Assembly (NCBI GenBank): GCA_900754775.1
Contig: CAAEDZ010000118.1
Span: forward strand, 1-13,648
DNA: 13,648 nt
Direction: 5' to 3'
From: Clostridia bacterium
GTDB lineage: Bacteria > Bacillota_A > Clostridia > Christensenellales > Aristaeellaceae
In this document: positions 1 through 7,743 of the stretch, one piece after another
Layout: each line of letters begins with the position of its first letter
Position numbering within the stretch: position 1 is the stretch's first letter
The notes under the pieces: model-generated
What the model was told of the DNA's origin: nothing
The model's database searches: none
Seen by the model: only the letters and a program-made list of their open reading frames with translations
Program-made: the position numbers and the translations under genes

Positions 1-2247
1 GCGCTTGGCATGGAGGACGCGGCGCTGGTGGAGCAGCCGCTTTCCGACGCGCTTCTCCTGCTGGACGGCCCGCCGCCCTTCGCGGACGAGGCGCTCCATA
101 CGGCCTGCCGCGTGGTGCTGGGCGCGCGCACCTGTTATGCCGTGCCCCCGCTCTCGCCCGGGCTGTGCGCCTTTCTGACGGACGCCGCCGACGCGGACGA
201 ATCCTGCGCGCCCCGGCTGGACCTCTCCGGCCTGCGCTTTCTGCCCGCTGCGGACGGCCGCTCCGTCGAGGCGTGTCTGCGGCTGCGCCGCCGTGTGCAG
301 CGGGGCGAAACGGCGGCGGAAAGCGCCGTCACCTTCCGCCGCACCTATGTCCTGAGCGACGCGCTGCAAACCGGCGCGGCCTTTGTGCTGCCCGCCGGGG
401 AGGCCCCCTACGTGGCCGTATGGCCCAATGTGCGCCTTTCGCCCGGCCTGTGGAAGCGCTATTTCGTCCATGCCCACCGCCCGCGGAGCGTGGAGGTATG
501 GGCCCTGAGCGCCGGGGGCTGGACGCAGGGCGAGCTGCGCTCCGCCTCCGGCTTCGCATGGCGCAACACCTGCGTGGACCGCTTCCCGGCCTTTGTGGCG
601 CTCCGGCGCGGCGCGCTCTCTCTGGGCGCGCTGCTCAACGACGCGCCCCGCCGCCTTTTGCGTCATGAGCCCGCCGCGGCCATCGCCATCGACTTCGGCA
701 GCATCTCCACCACCGTCATGCTCCGGCAGGACGGCCGCGTGCAGCCCGCGTCTTTGCCCGAATGCCTGCACCGCACGCTCCTTTCGCCCGCCCCGGACGA
801 CGGCGCCCGCCTGGCCGACGAATTTCTGCCCGACACGGTGCTTCTGCCCGGAAGCGCCGTCGAGGCCACCTATTACAGCGTGATGGACATGTTCACCGAC
901 GTGCCGGAAGCCTGGCGCACGGTTCTGTGCGACGGGCACATCTACTACCGCCTCTCCCTGCCTGATCTGCTGGAAAAAAGCGCCTCCGCCCTGTACTACG
1001 ACCTCAAGTGGAGCGGCGAGGACTATGCGCTTCGGTGCCTTCGGCTGTTTCTCAAGCAGGCCATGCTTCAGGCGGCGCTTTCGGCGCGGCTGTGGGGGTC
1101 GTCCTCGGCGTCCTGGCGCGTGTCCATGCCCAACGCCATGCCGCTGAGCAAGCAGGAGGCCTATCTGGAAATGATGCGCGGCCTCGCGCGGGAGGTGTCC
1201 GCCGAATGCGGCCTGCCCCTGACCGGCGGCTGCCCGGCCGTGCTCTATGCCACGGAAAATCAGGCGGACGGCCTCTACTTCCTCTCCCGCAGCGAGGCGA
1301 GCGCGGGCAGCGGCTATCTCAACCTCGACATCGGCGGCAGCACGGCGGATCTCAGCCTATGGCTGGGCGGCGCGGCGCATGCCGCCATCGAATGCTCGCT
1401 CCTGCTGGGCTGCCGGGAGATGCTCTTTGACTCCCTGTGCGACTGGCACAGCGAGGATCTGGAGCGCGACTTTGCCTCCGGCTCCGAGGCGCTGCGGCAG
1501 GCGGTCGGCGGCGTCGTCACCGCGTTCCGGCGCGAGGCGTCCACCACGCGGGGGCGGCTGAAATGCATGTTCCTGCTGGATGACCTGCTCGCCGCCTACG
1601 CCGGGGACATCCGCGAGGCCATGGCCGCCGCCCGCTCTCTGGGCGGTATCACCTACTTTGAAAGCCTGCTGCTGCTTCACATCGGCTACCTGTTTTATCT
1701 CTCGGGCGAGCTGATGCAGCGCGCCCATGCCGACGCGGACCTCTCCCCCCTGCTTCCGCAGCGCATGGCGCTGTGCGTGGCGGGCAACGGCGGCCAGCTT
1801 GTCAAGGCCCTCACCGACGAACAGCTGACCCGCCTGTGCTCGCTGGCCATGACGCGCCTGAGCACGGACCATCCCCTGCGCGTGCTGCTGCCGGTGCAGA
1901 GCCGCCACCCCAAGCAGGAGGTGGCGCGCGGCCTGCTGGCGCGGGACGACGCGCTCCAGAGCGCCGTCCATGGCGCGGACCGGTGGAACGGCACCCGCCC
2001 CTACGGCGGGCCGGAGCGCGAGGACCTTTTGAGCGGCTATCTGCCGCTGTTTTACCGCGTCTTTCCCCAGGCGGCGGAGCGCCTGATGCCCCGCGCCTTC
2101 GAGGAGGCGGACGGCGTGCGCCTGACCCCCACCGCGCAAATGGAGCTGGACACCGTCTTTGCAAACGAAAAGCCATGCACCCCGGAGGATGACATGGCCA
2201 TGGCTGTGCGCTGCCTGAGCCAGCTCAAGCGCCTGTGGCGCCTGTAA
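1..2247 (+). CDS. Divergent Hsp70/actin-like ATPase, 5' end probably outside the window
   Basis: Predicted ATPase of the actin/Hsp70/sugar-kinase superfamily; its cellular role is unknown. Numbering from the ATG at position 10, three superfamily motifs appear in order: phosphate-1 AIDFGSISTTV (about 226-236), phosphate-2 YLNLDIGGSTADLS (about 436-449) and an adenosine-type glycine turn MALCVAGNGGQLVKAL (about 586-601). Before the ATPase core lies a region of about 220 residues, containing VWPNV (137-141), that I cannot assign. About 145 residues follow the last motif. No signal peptide or clear membrane segment is visible. The frame is open back to base 1, and the 9 bases before the first ATG hold no ribosome binding site, so the true start is likely upstream. 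It ends 5 bp from the convergent gene on the other strand. It is not a DnaK: the nucleotide motifs are widely spaced and there is no recognisable substrate-binding domain. SrfB-like proteins are a possible distant relation, which I cannot test here. Confidence 0.8.
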   Translation, partial: ALGMEDAALVEQPLSDALLLLDGPPPFADEALHTACRVVLGARTCYAVPPLSPGLCAFLTDAADADESCAPRLDLSGLRFLPAADGRSVEACLRLRRRVQRGETAAESAVTFRRTYVLSDALQTGAAFVLPAGEAPYVAVWPNVRLSPGLWKRYFVHAHRPRSVEVWALSAGGWTQGELRSASGFAWRNTCVDRFPAFVALRRGALSLGALLNDAPRRLLRHEPAAAIAIDFGSISTTVMLRQDGRVQPASLPECLHRTLLSPAPDDGARLADEFLPDTVLLPGSAVEATYYSVMDMFTDVPEAWRTVLCDGHIYYRLSLPDLLEKSASALYYDLKWSGEDYALRCLRLFLKQAMLQAALSARLWGSSSASWRVSMPNAMPLSKQEAYLEMMRGLAREVSAECGLPLTGGCPAVLYATENQADGLYFLSRSEASAGSGYLNLDIGGSTADLSLWLGGAAHAAIECSLLLGCREMLFDSLCDWHSEDLERDFASGSEALRQAVGGVVTAFRREASTTRGRLKCMFLLDDLLAAYAGDIREAMAAARSLGGITYFESLLLLHIGYLFYLSGELMQRAHADADLSPLLPQRMALCVAGNGGQLVKALTDEQLTRLCSLAMTRLSTDHPLRVLLPVQSRHPKQEVARGLLARDDALQSAVHGADRWNGTRPYGGPEREDLLSGYLPLFYRVFPQAAERLMPRAFEEADGVRLTPTAQMELDTVFANEKPCTPEDDMAMAVRCLSQLKRLWRL

Positions 2248-2252
2248 GGGGC

Positions 2253-2678
2253 TCAGAGATAGGCTTTCATGCGCTCCACGTTCTGCTCCTGCGTATCCAG
2301 CAGGCGCTCGCCCAGCCTGCGCGCGTCGCCGTCGTCGCCCTGATAGTCGTTCAGATGGCGGATGGTCTTGACGATGCCCATGGTGGTGCCCTGAATCATC
2401 ATTTCCGCGATCTTTCCGCGCGAGTCGTCCATGGCCAGCTGGCCCTTGCTCATCCATTCGGCGGATACACGCGCCATGGTCCCCACGCCCGCGGGCGTAT
2501 CGCCCCGCCGGCGGATATACCCGTCCGCCTCGTCACGGATGGTCCGGTACTCCTGCCGCTCGCGCCTGAGCTCCTCGCGCAGGCGCTTTTCGGCGTGCTC
2601 CTCCACCGTGTCGATGCCCTGGCAGCCCATGTCGGCCGTCTTGTAAATGTACTGAAACAGCTCCATTTCGGGAAGCAT
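2253..2678 (-). CDS. Small all-helical protein of unknown function (141 aa)
   Basis: Function not recognised. The protein is charged and lacks obvious membrane segments or a signal peptide. It reads as two helical hairpins: an N-terminal pair with a Lys/Arg/Glu-rich stretch (about residues 22-50) and a C-terminal pair containing IAEMMIQGTTMGIV and ending in LLDTQEQNVERMKAYL. The pattern resembles small ferritin-like or bundle proteins found in Clostridia, but I see no clear metal-binding Glu/His set. An upstream ATG at 2702 would add 8 residues. I chose the ATG at 2678 because GGAGG lies 8 bases before it. It follows the flavin-reductase gene by 42 bp in the same direction, so the two are probably co-transcribed. 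No terminator separates it from the convergent ATPase gene. Confidence 0.8.
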   Translation of the reverse strand: MLPEMELFQYIYKTADMGCQGIDTVEEHAEKRLREELRRERQEYRTIRDEADGYIRRRGDTPAGVGTMARVSAEWMSKGQLAMDDSRGKIAEMMIQGTTMGIVKTIRHLNDYQGDDGDARRLGERLLDTQEQNVERMKAYL

Positions 2679-2686
2679 TTCCGTCA

Positions 2687-2692
2687 CCTCCG
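2687..2692 (-). promoter_or_regulatory. Ribosome binding site that decides the start at 2678
   Basis: On the minus strand CGGAGG ends 8 bases before the ATG at 2678. The earlier in-frame ATG at 2702 has only a G-run directly against it, so the downstream ATG is preferred. Confidence 0.75.
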
Positions 2693-2720
2693 TAAACAGC
2701 ATGCCCCCGATGCGCGCGCT

Positions 2721-3368
2721 TTAGTCCAGCCGTTTGATGTCCACCGTCGCAATGCCCGACTGTCCCGGCGCGCCGGTGAGCAGGTCCTGCGGCGCGGGCA
2801 CCAGCAGCATGAAGCCGTCTTTGCCGTAGCGCCGGTCATACCCCCGCGCATAGGCTTCCTCGACCCACGCATGCCGCACCTGTCCCGTCACCATGGCGGT
2901 CTGTCCCGCGCCGGTGAGGTCTTTGGCCTCCGTGAGCGTGCATTCCAGACTCAGAAACGCCTCCGCGATCAGCGGCGCATGAATGGTCCGCGCCTCCTGC
3001 AGCGCAAAGCCGCCCGCCTCAAACTCGTCCTCGTCCATGCCGTTTCGGCGGATGGTCTCCACCAGCCGGTCATAGCAGGCGATGGGCAGGAAATTCAGGG
3101 CGAAGCACTTTTCCCGCAGGATGTTGGCATAGGTGTGGGTGTGCTGGTAGAGGTTGCCCATCACGGCGAAAAAGGCGGTCCTGTCCCCGTGAAAGCAGCT
3201 CCACGCGTGGAAGCACACGTTGGGCAGGCCGTTTTCCTTCCATGTGGTGATGGCAAAGAGCGGCGAGGGGATGCCCGCCGTCGTCTCAAAGTGGGAAAAC
3301 AGCTCGAATTCCTCCGGATACGCGGGCCGGAAATATTCGGGAAAGGCCTCGGAAATCTCGATTTTCAT
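2721..3368 (-). CDS. Flavin reductase-like FMN-binding protein (215 aa)
   Basis: Likely a cytoplasmic flavoprotein of the flavin-reductase-like split-barrel family, which binds FMN and reduces flavin with NAD(P)H or acts as a small oxidoreductase; the substrate cannot be told from sequence. Family features include an N-terminal segment with PLFAITTWKENGLPNVCFHAW (about 36-56) matching the strand-rich flavin-binding start of the fold, followed by a Thr/His-rich stretch (HTHTYANILREKCFALNFLP) typical of the region contacting the flavin phosphate. Length is normal for the family. A longer reading frame starts at 3416, but it would include the 32-bp repeat. The ATG at 3368 has GGAGG 7 bases upstream and begins MKIEISEAFPEYF, so it is preferred. 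The next gene follows after 42 bp. The 5' leader contains the hairpin-rich repeat. Confidence 0.82.
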   Translation of the reverse strand: MKIEISEAFPEYFRPAYPEEFELFSHFETTAGIPSPLFAITTWKENGLPNVCFHAWSCFHGDRTAFFAVMGNLYQHTHTYANILREKCFALNFLPIACYDRLVETIRRNGMDEDEFEAGGFALQEARTIHAPLIAEAFLSLECTLTEAKDLTGAGQTAMVTGQVRHAWVEEAYARGYDRRYGKDGFMLLVPAPQDLLTGAPGQSGIATVDIKRLD

Positions 3369-3375
3369 GGCCGCA

Positions 3376-3380
3376 CCTCC
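3376..3380 (-). promoter_or_regulatory. Ribosome binding site that decides the start at 3368
   Basis: GGAGG on the minus strand with 7 bases to the ATG at 3368. It excludes the longer reading frame that starts at 3416 inside the repeat. Confidence 0.8.
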
Positions 3381-3398
3381 TCTCTGCGCGGTTGAAAC

Positions 3399-3430
3399 GG
3401 GGCCGGAAAGGCACACGCCCTCCCGGCCCC
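3399..3430. repeat. 32-bp direct repeat, copy 1, with internal 8-bp inverted repeat
   Basis: Identical over all 32 bases to 3606-3637. It begins GGGGCCGG and ends CCGGCCCC, which pair as a perfect 8-bp stem around a 16-base loop. On the minus strand it lies in the leader of the flavin-reductase gene, 18 bases before that gene's GGAGG. Flanking bases differ from copy 2, so the identity stops exactly at the stem ends. Confidence 0.9.
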
Positions 3431-3462
3431 AAAGCGTGCTGACAAACCCTTTTTCGGGAGGT

Positions 3463-3486
3463 TTGGAGGGCCCGCAGACCCTCCAA
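3463..3486. repeat. Hairpin: TTGGAGGG / CCCTCCAA
   Basis: Perfect 8-bp stem (3463-3470 with 3479-3486) and an 8-base loop. It overlaps a weaker 6-bp inverted repeat at 3443-3448/3460-3465, so the two hairpins are mutually exclusive at their shared edge. Confidence 0.7.
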
Positions 3487-3499
3487 TATGTATTCGTAT

Positions 3500-3518
3500 C
3501 GCCCGGCTTTGCCGGGCG
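3500..3518. repeat. Hairpin: CGCCCGGC TTT GCCGGGCG
   Basis: Perfect 8-bp G+C-rich stem with a 3-base loop. No T-run follows on either strand, so it is not a classical intrinsic terminator by itself. Confidence 0.8.
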
Positions 3519-3526
3519 GGCGGGGA

Positions 3527-3548
3527 GTTTGCGCCTTCAGGCGCAAAC
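3527..3548. repeat. Hairpin: GTTTGCGCC TTCA GGCGCAAAC
   Basis: Perfect 9-bp stem with a 4-base loop, the cleanest hairpin in the element. It reads equally well on either strand. Confidence 0.85.
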
Positions 3549-3562
3549 ATTTCTTAAGCCTC

Positions 3563-3599
3563 TGACGGAAAAGGCCGCCGCAGGCGGACTTTTTCGTCA
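3563..3599. repeat. Long hairpin, 17-base arms, 3-base loop
   Basis: Arms 3563-3579 and 3583-3599 pair with 15 Watson-Crick pairs, one G-T wobble and one mismatch. The arms contain AAAA/TTTTT blocks between G+C-rich ends. Read on the minus strand it is the second hairpin downstream of glpK and may protect or end that transcript. Confidence 0.8.
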
Positions 3600-3605
3600 A
3601 GCTGA

Positions 3606-3646
3606 GGGGCCGGAAAGGCACACGCCCTCCCGGCCCCGCTGTTTTT

Positions 3647-3648
<2 letters not shown>
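3606..3648 (+). terminator. 32-bp direct repeat, copy 2, with adjoining T7 run; possible terminator
   Basis: Copy 2 of the 32-bp repeat is 3606-3637, with an 8-bp perfect stem GGGGCCGG/CCGGCCCC. On the plus strand it is followed after 4 bases by seven T residues (3642-3648), the layout of an intrinsic terminator. No plus-strand gene is seen just upstream, so it would stop antisense transcription running towards glpK. On the minus strand the same hairpin lies about 9 bases past the glpK stop codon but lacks a following T-run, so its role in ending the glpK transcript is uncertain. The T-run overlaps the glpK stop codon. Confidence 0.5.
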
Positions 3649-5130
<1,482 letters not shown>

Positions 5131-5143
<13 letters not shown>

Positions 5144-6633
5144 GGTTTCTCTCCCTCCGTTTGTGTAAAAAGTATTTCCTTACGCCGCGCCATTTCCTCC
5201 GCGCGGTCGATATAGACGCTCACATTGGTCACGTTGGGCGCGCGGCGGATGCGCAGCTCCCGGTCCGGCAGCACGCGCTTGCTGATGGCCCCCGCGCCCA
5301 TGGCAACGATGGAGGTGGTTTCCTCCATGATATCCACATTGTACAGACACGCCGCGCCGGGGCGGGCGTAGCCCACGTTCTGCTGCTGTCCGGCCATGTA
5401 CTTCTGCCGGTAGAGGTAATAGGGCGCGAGGCCCAGCGCCTCGGCCGTCTCCTCGCCCAGGCGCACCATGGCGGCGGCCACGGCGGGGTCCGGCAGGGGC
5501 GCGCGCTCCAGATTGAGCCGGCTGGACCGCTTGATGGCCAAAGTGTGCACGGTCAGGCTGTCGGGCGCGAGGCGGCGCACCGCCTCCATCGTGCGGGCGA
5601 AGGCCGCCTCGTCCTCGCCGGGCAGGCCCGCGATCACGTCCATGTTGATGTCGTCAAATCCCAGCTCCCGCGCCAGCGCAAAGGCCTCGCAGGTCTGGCG
5701 GGCCGTGTGGTCCCGGCCGATGAGGCGCAGGGTTTCGTCGTTCATGGTCTGGGGGTTGATGCTGATGCGGCCGATGCCCAGCCGCTTGAGCGCAAGCAGC
5801 TTGCCGCGGGTGATGGTGTCCGGGCGGCCCGCCTCCACGGTGTACTCCCGCGCGCCGGGGAAGCGCGCCGTCACCTCGTCCATCAGCCGGGCGAAGTCCT
5901 CCTCGCCCAGCGCCGAGGGGGTGCCGCCGCCCACGTAGAGCGCGCGCAGCGAAAGCCCGCACCGCTCCATCAGCCGCGCGCCCTCCCGCATCTCCCCGAA
6001 AAGCGCCTCCAGATACGGGGCGATGCGCTCACCCTTGCCCACCGCCTCGCCGGGGAAGGAGCAGTAGGCGCAGCGCGTGCGGCAAAAGGGGATGGAGATA
6101 TATACGTCCGCCTGCGCCGTGCAGGGCGCGGGCAGCTTTTGCTGCTCCCGCACGATGCGGGCAAGCAGCGCCGCCTTTTCGGGCGTCACGTCGAAAAACG
6201 ATTCCAGATACCGTTCGGCCTCCTCCATGGAGCGCCCTTCCTCCATGGCCTGACAGAGCAGCCGCGTGGGCCGGATGCCCGTGAGCGCGCCCCACGGGGG
6301 ATGCGCGCCCGTGAGCTCCTTCAGCAGACGGTACAGCGACAGCTTGCACAGGCGCTTTCGCACCCGCTTGAGCGCAACCGCCAAATGCTCGCCGTCCCCG
6401 CCGGGGGCGGCCTGCGGCAAAGCCTGCTCCATCGCAAAGCTGCGGCCGCGCAGATGCATCACGCTCCGCGCCACGCCGCCGCGCTCCTGATAGTCATGGC
6501 GCAGCGGCTCGCCGCCCTCGCCTTCGGGATTGACGTCAAAGGCTTCCACCTGAAAAAACAGCTTGAGCACGTCGCACAGGTCGTTGGCGAATCCCGGAAG
6601 CGGCGTATACAGCGCGATGCGCACCTTTTCCAT
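5131..6633 (-). CDS. hemZ: HemZ-type radical SAM protein, coproporphyrinogen III oxidase-like (500 aa)
   Basis: Oxygen-independent coproporphyrinogen dehydrogenase family, which in haem synthesis would decarboxylate coproporphyrinogen III using S-adenosylmethionine and a 4Fe-4S cluster. The first 175 or so residues are the HemZ-specific N-terminal region. The radical SAM core follows, with cluster cysteines in CRTRCAYC (C184, C188, C191), YVGGGTPS (233-240) for SAM binding, and SINPQTMND and DVIAGLPGE further on. The late segment LYRQKYMAGQQQNVGYARPG (408-427) is characteristic of HemZ. Start: GGAGGG lies 7 bases before the ATG, inside the end of the upstream hydrolase gene, which stops 3 bases earlier. 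It overlaps glpK by 13 bp. No other haem genes are visible, so the physiological substrate is inferred from family. Confidence 0.93.
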
Positions 6634-6636
6634 GCT

Positions 6637-7251
6637 TCAGCCCTCCGCGGGGTCGTGCCCCACCGTGCCGGCTTCCTCATGGCCCGGATAGGCGACCTGC
6701 CGGGGCGAGAGGTGAAACAGCGCGCGCAGCGATTCCTTGAGCTCGTGGAAGCTGCCGTCCGCAAAGTCGGTCCGGCCATAGCCGTGGGCGAACAGCGTGT
6801 CCCCCGTCAGTACGCCCTGCCCCTGCGGCAGCAGGTAGCACACGCTGCCCGCGCTGTGCCCCGGCGTATGCAGCACCCGGATCTCCATGTCGGCCAAAAA
6901 GAGCGTCTCCCCGCCATGGAGCAGGTGGGGACGTGTGGCCACGGTCACATCGCAGCCGAACTGGCGGGCCACGTTCTTCGTGCTGTCGGTGAGCTTGGGC
7001 GCGTCCGCCTCATGCACGTAGAGCGGAATGCCGAAATGGCCGCACACCGCGTCCACCGCGCCGATGTGGTCCCAATGCGCGTGCGTGAGCAGCACGGCGG
7101 CGGGCTTGTACTCCTGCGCCGCCCGGATGATCCGCTCCCCCTCCGCGCCGGGGTCCACGATGAGGCAGCCCCGCGTTTCGGTGTTCACCACCAGATAGCA
7201 ATTTTCCTGAAAGGCCCCTACGGGCAGGCATTCCACATAGATCCCAGCCAT
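6637..7251 (-). CDS. Metallo-beta-lactamase-fold hydrolase, glyoxalase II-like (204 aa)
   Basis: Cytoplasmic metal-dependent hydrolase of the glyoxalase II-like group; such proteins hydrolyse thioesters such as S-lactoylglutathione or related compounds, but the substrate here is unknown. The full metal-binding set is present: THAHWDH (H57, H59, D61, H62), H132 in TPGHSAG, D151 in TGDTLF and H191 in YPGHEE. GYGRTDFADGS (157-167) is typical of this subgroup. The C-terminus ends soon after the last His and lacks the usual closing Asn-Pro segment, so it is slightly short. Start: AGGGAG lies 8 bases before the ATG. It follows dtd by 21 bp and precedes hemZ by 3 bp, the usual neighbours of this gene in Bacillota. 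Confidence 0.9.
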   Translation of the reverse strand: MAGIYVECLPVGAFQENCYLVVNTETRGCLIVDPGAEGERIIRAAQEYKPAAVLLTHAHWDHIGAVDAVCGHFGIPLYVHEADAPKLTDSTKNVARQFGCDVTVATRPHLLHGGETLFLADMEIRVLHTPGHSAGSVCYLLPQGQGVLTGDTLFAHGYGRTDFADGSFHELKESLRALFHLSPRQVAYPGHEEAGTVGHDPAEG

Positions 7252-7272
7252 CTCTACCGCTCCCTGCTTTCT

Positions 7273-7722
7273 TCAAAACCGCCGGCGTGAATCCAGAAGG
7301 ATGGTCACGGGGCCGTCGTTGACCAGCGACACCTTCATGTGCGCGCCGAACACGCCCGTCTCCACCCGGATGCCGCGCGCGCGCCAGTCCGCCACCAGCC
7401 GCTCGTACATGGGGTCGGCTGTTTCCGGACGCGCGGCGGTGATGAAGCTGGGCCTGCGCCCGCCGCGGGCGTCGCCCAGCAAAGTGAACTGGCTCACCGC
7501 CAGCAGCTCGCCGCCCACGTCCAAAAGCGAACGGTTCATCTTGCCCTGCTCGTCCTCAAAGACGCGCAGGTTGGGCACCTTTTCGGCGATATACCTGAAA
7601 TCGGCGTCGCCGTCGCCCTCCTCCACGCCGATCAGCACCAGAAACCCCGCGCCGATCTGGCCCCTGATTTCTCCCTCCACGCTCACGCTGGCCCGCTCCA
7701 CCCGCTGAATGACTGCACGCAT
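7273..7722 (-). CDS. dtd: D-aminoacyl-tRNA deacylase (149 aa)
   Basis: Removes D-amino acids (and glycine wrongly attached to tRNA-Ala) from tRNA, a proofreading step protecting translation. Full-length for the family (about 145-150 residues). Diagnostic motifs are the N-terminal [15 protein letters not shown], the active-site [10 protein letters not shown] (75-84) and the cross-subunit Gly-Pro motif VNDGPVT (134-140). The enzyme works as a homodimer. GAGGAAGG lies 8 bases before the ATG. In many Bacillota it directly follows relA; here a membrane-protein gene separates the two and ends 21 bp before dtd. Confidence 0.97.
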   Translation of the reverse strand: MRAVIQRVERASVSVEGEIRGQIGAGFLVLIGVEEGDGDADFRYIAEKVPNLRVFEDEQGKMNRSLLDVGGELLAVSQFTLLGDARGGRRPSFITAARPETADPMYERLVADWRARGIRVETGVFGAHMKVSLVNDGPVTILLDSRRRF

Positions 7723-7743
7723 CTGTGATTCCTTCCTCTTCCG

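Larger units (their letters stand above)
3399..3637. repeat. Composite hairpin-rich intergenic repeat element (239 bp)
   Basis: This fills most of the gene-free stretch 3369-3646 between glpK and the flavin-reductase gene. It is bounded by two identical 32-bp direct repeats. Between them lie five more inverted repeats: 3443-3448/3460-3465, 3463-3470/3479-3486, 3500-3507/3511-3518, 3527-3535/3540-3548 and 3563-3579/3583-3599. Most stems are perfect. No reading frame here has a ribosome binding site, and frames crossing it look spurious. The structure suggests a non-coding dispersed element or a stack of terminator and attenuator hairpins. Whether it is repeated elsewhere in the genome cannot be seen from this window. 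Confidence 0.75.

Noticed and set aside
1357..2457. 366-codon minus-strand open frame inside the ATPase gene
   Set aside because: Antisense to the ATPase motifs; composition is that of a shadow frame.
2235..3395. 386-codon plus-strand open frame opposite the flavin-reductase gene
   Set aside because: It covers two minus-strand genes that have clear ribosome binding sites, and its own translation has no recognisable motif.
3490..3605. Minus-strand promoter for the flavin-reductase gene (TTGACG near 3595-3600)
   Set aside because: A TTGACG hexamer is present but no TATAAT-like box lies 16-18 bases downstream; the bases there belong to a G+C-rich hairpin.
3286..3621. Small minus-strand protein of 111 residues across the repeat element
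   Set aside because: It consists mainly of translated hairpin repeats, runs into the flavin-reductase gene in another frame and lacks a ribosome binding site.
3399..3637. CRISPR array
   Set aside because: Only two identical repeats about 175 bp apart, with structured sequence between them rather than spacers, and no cas gene nearby.
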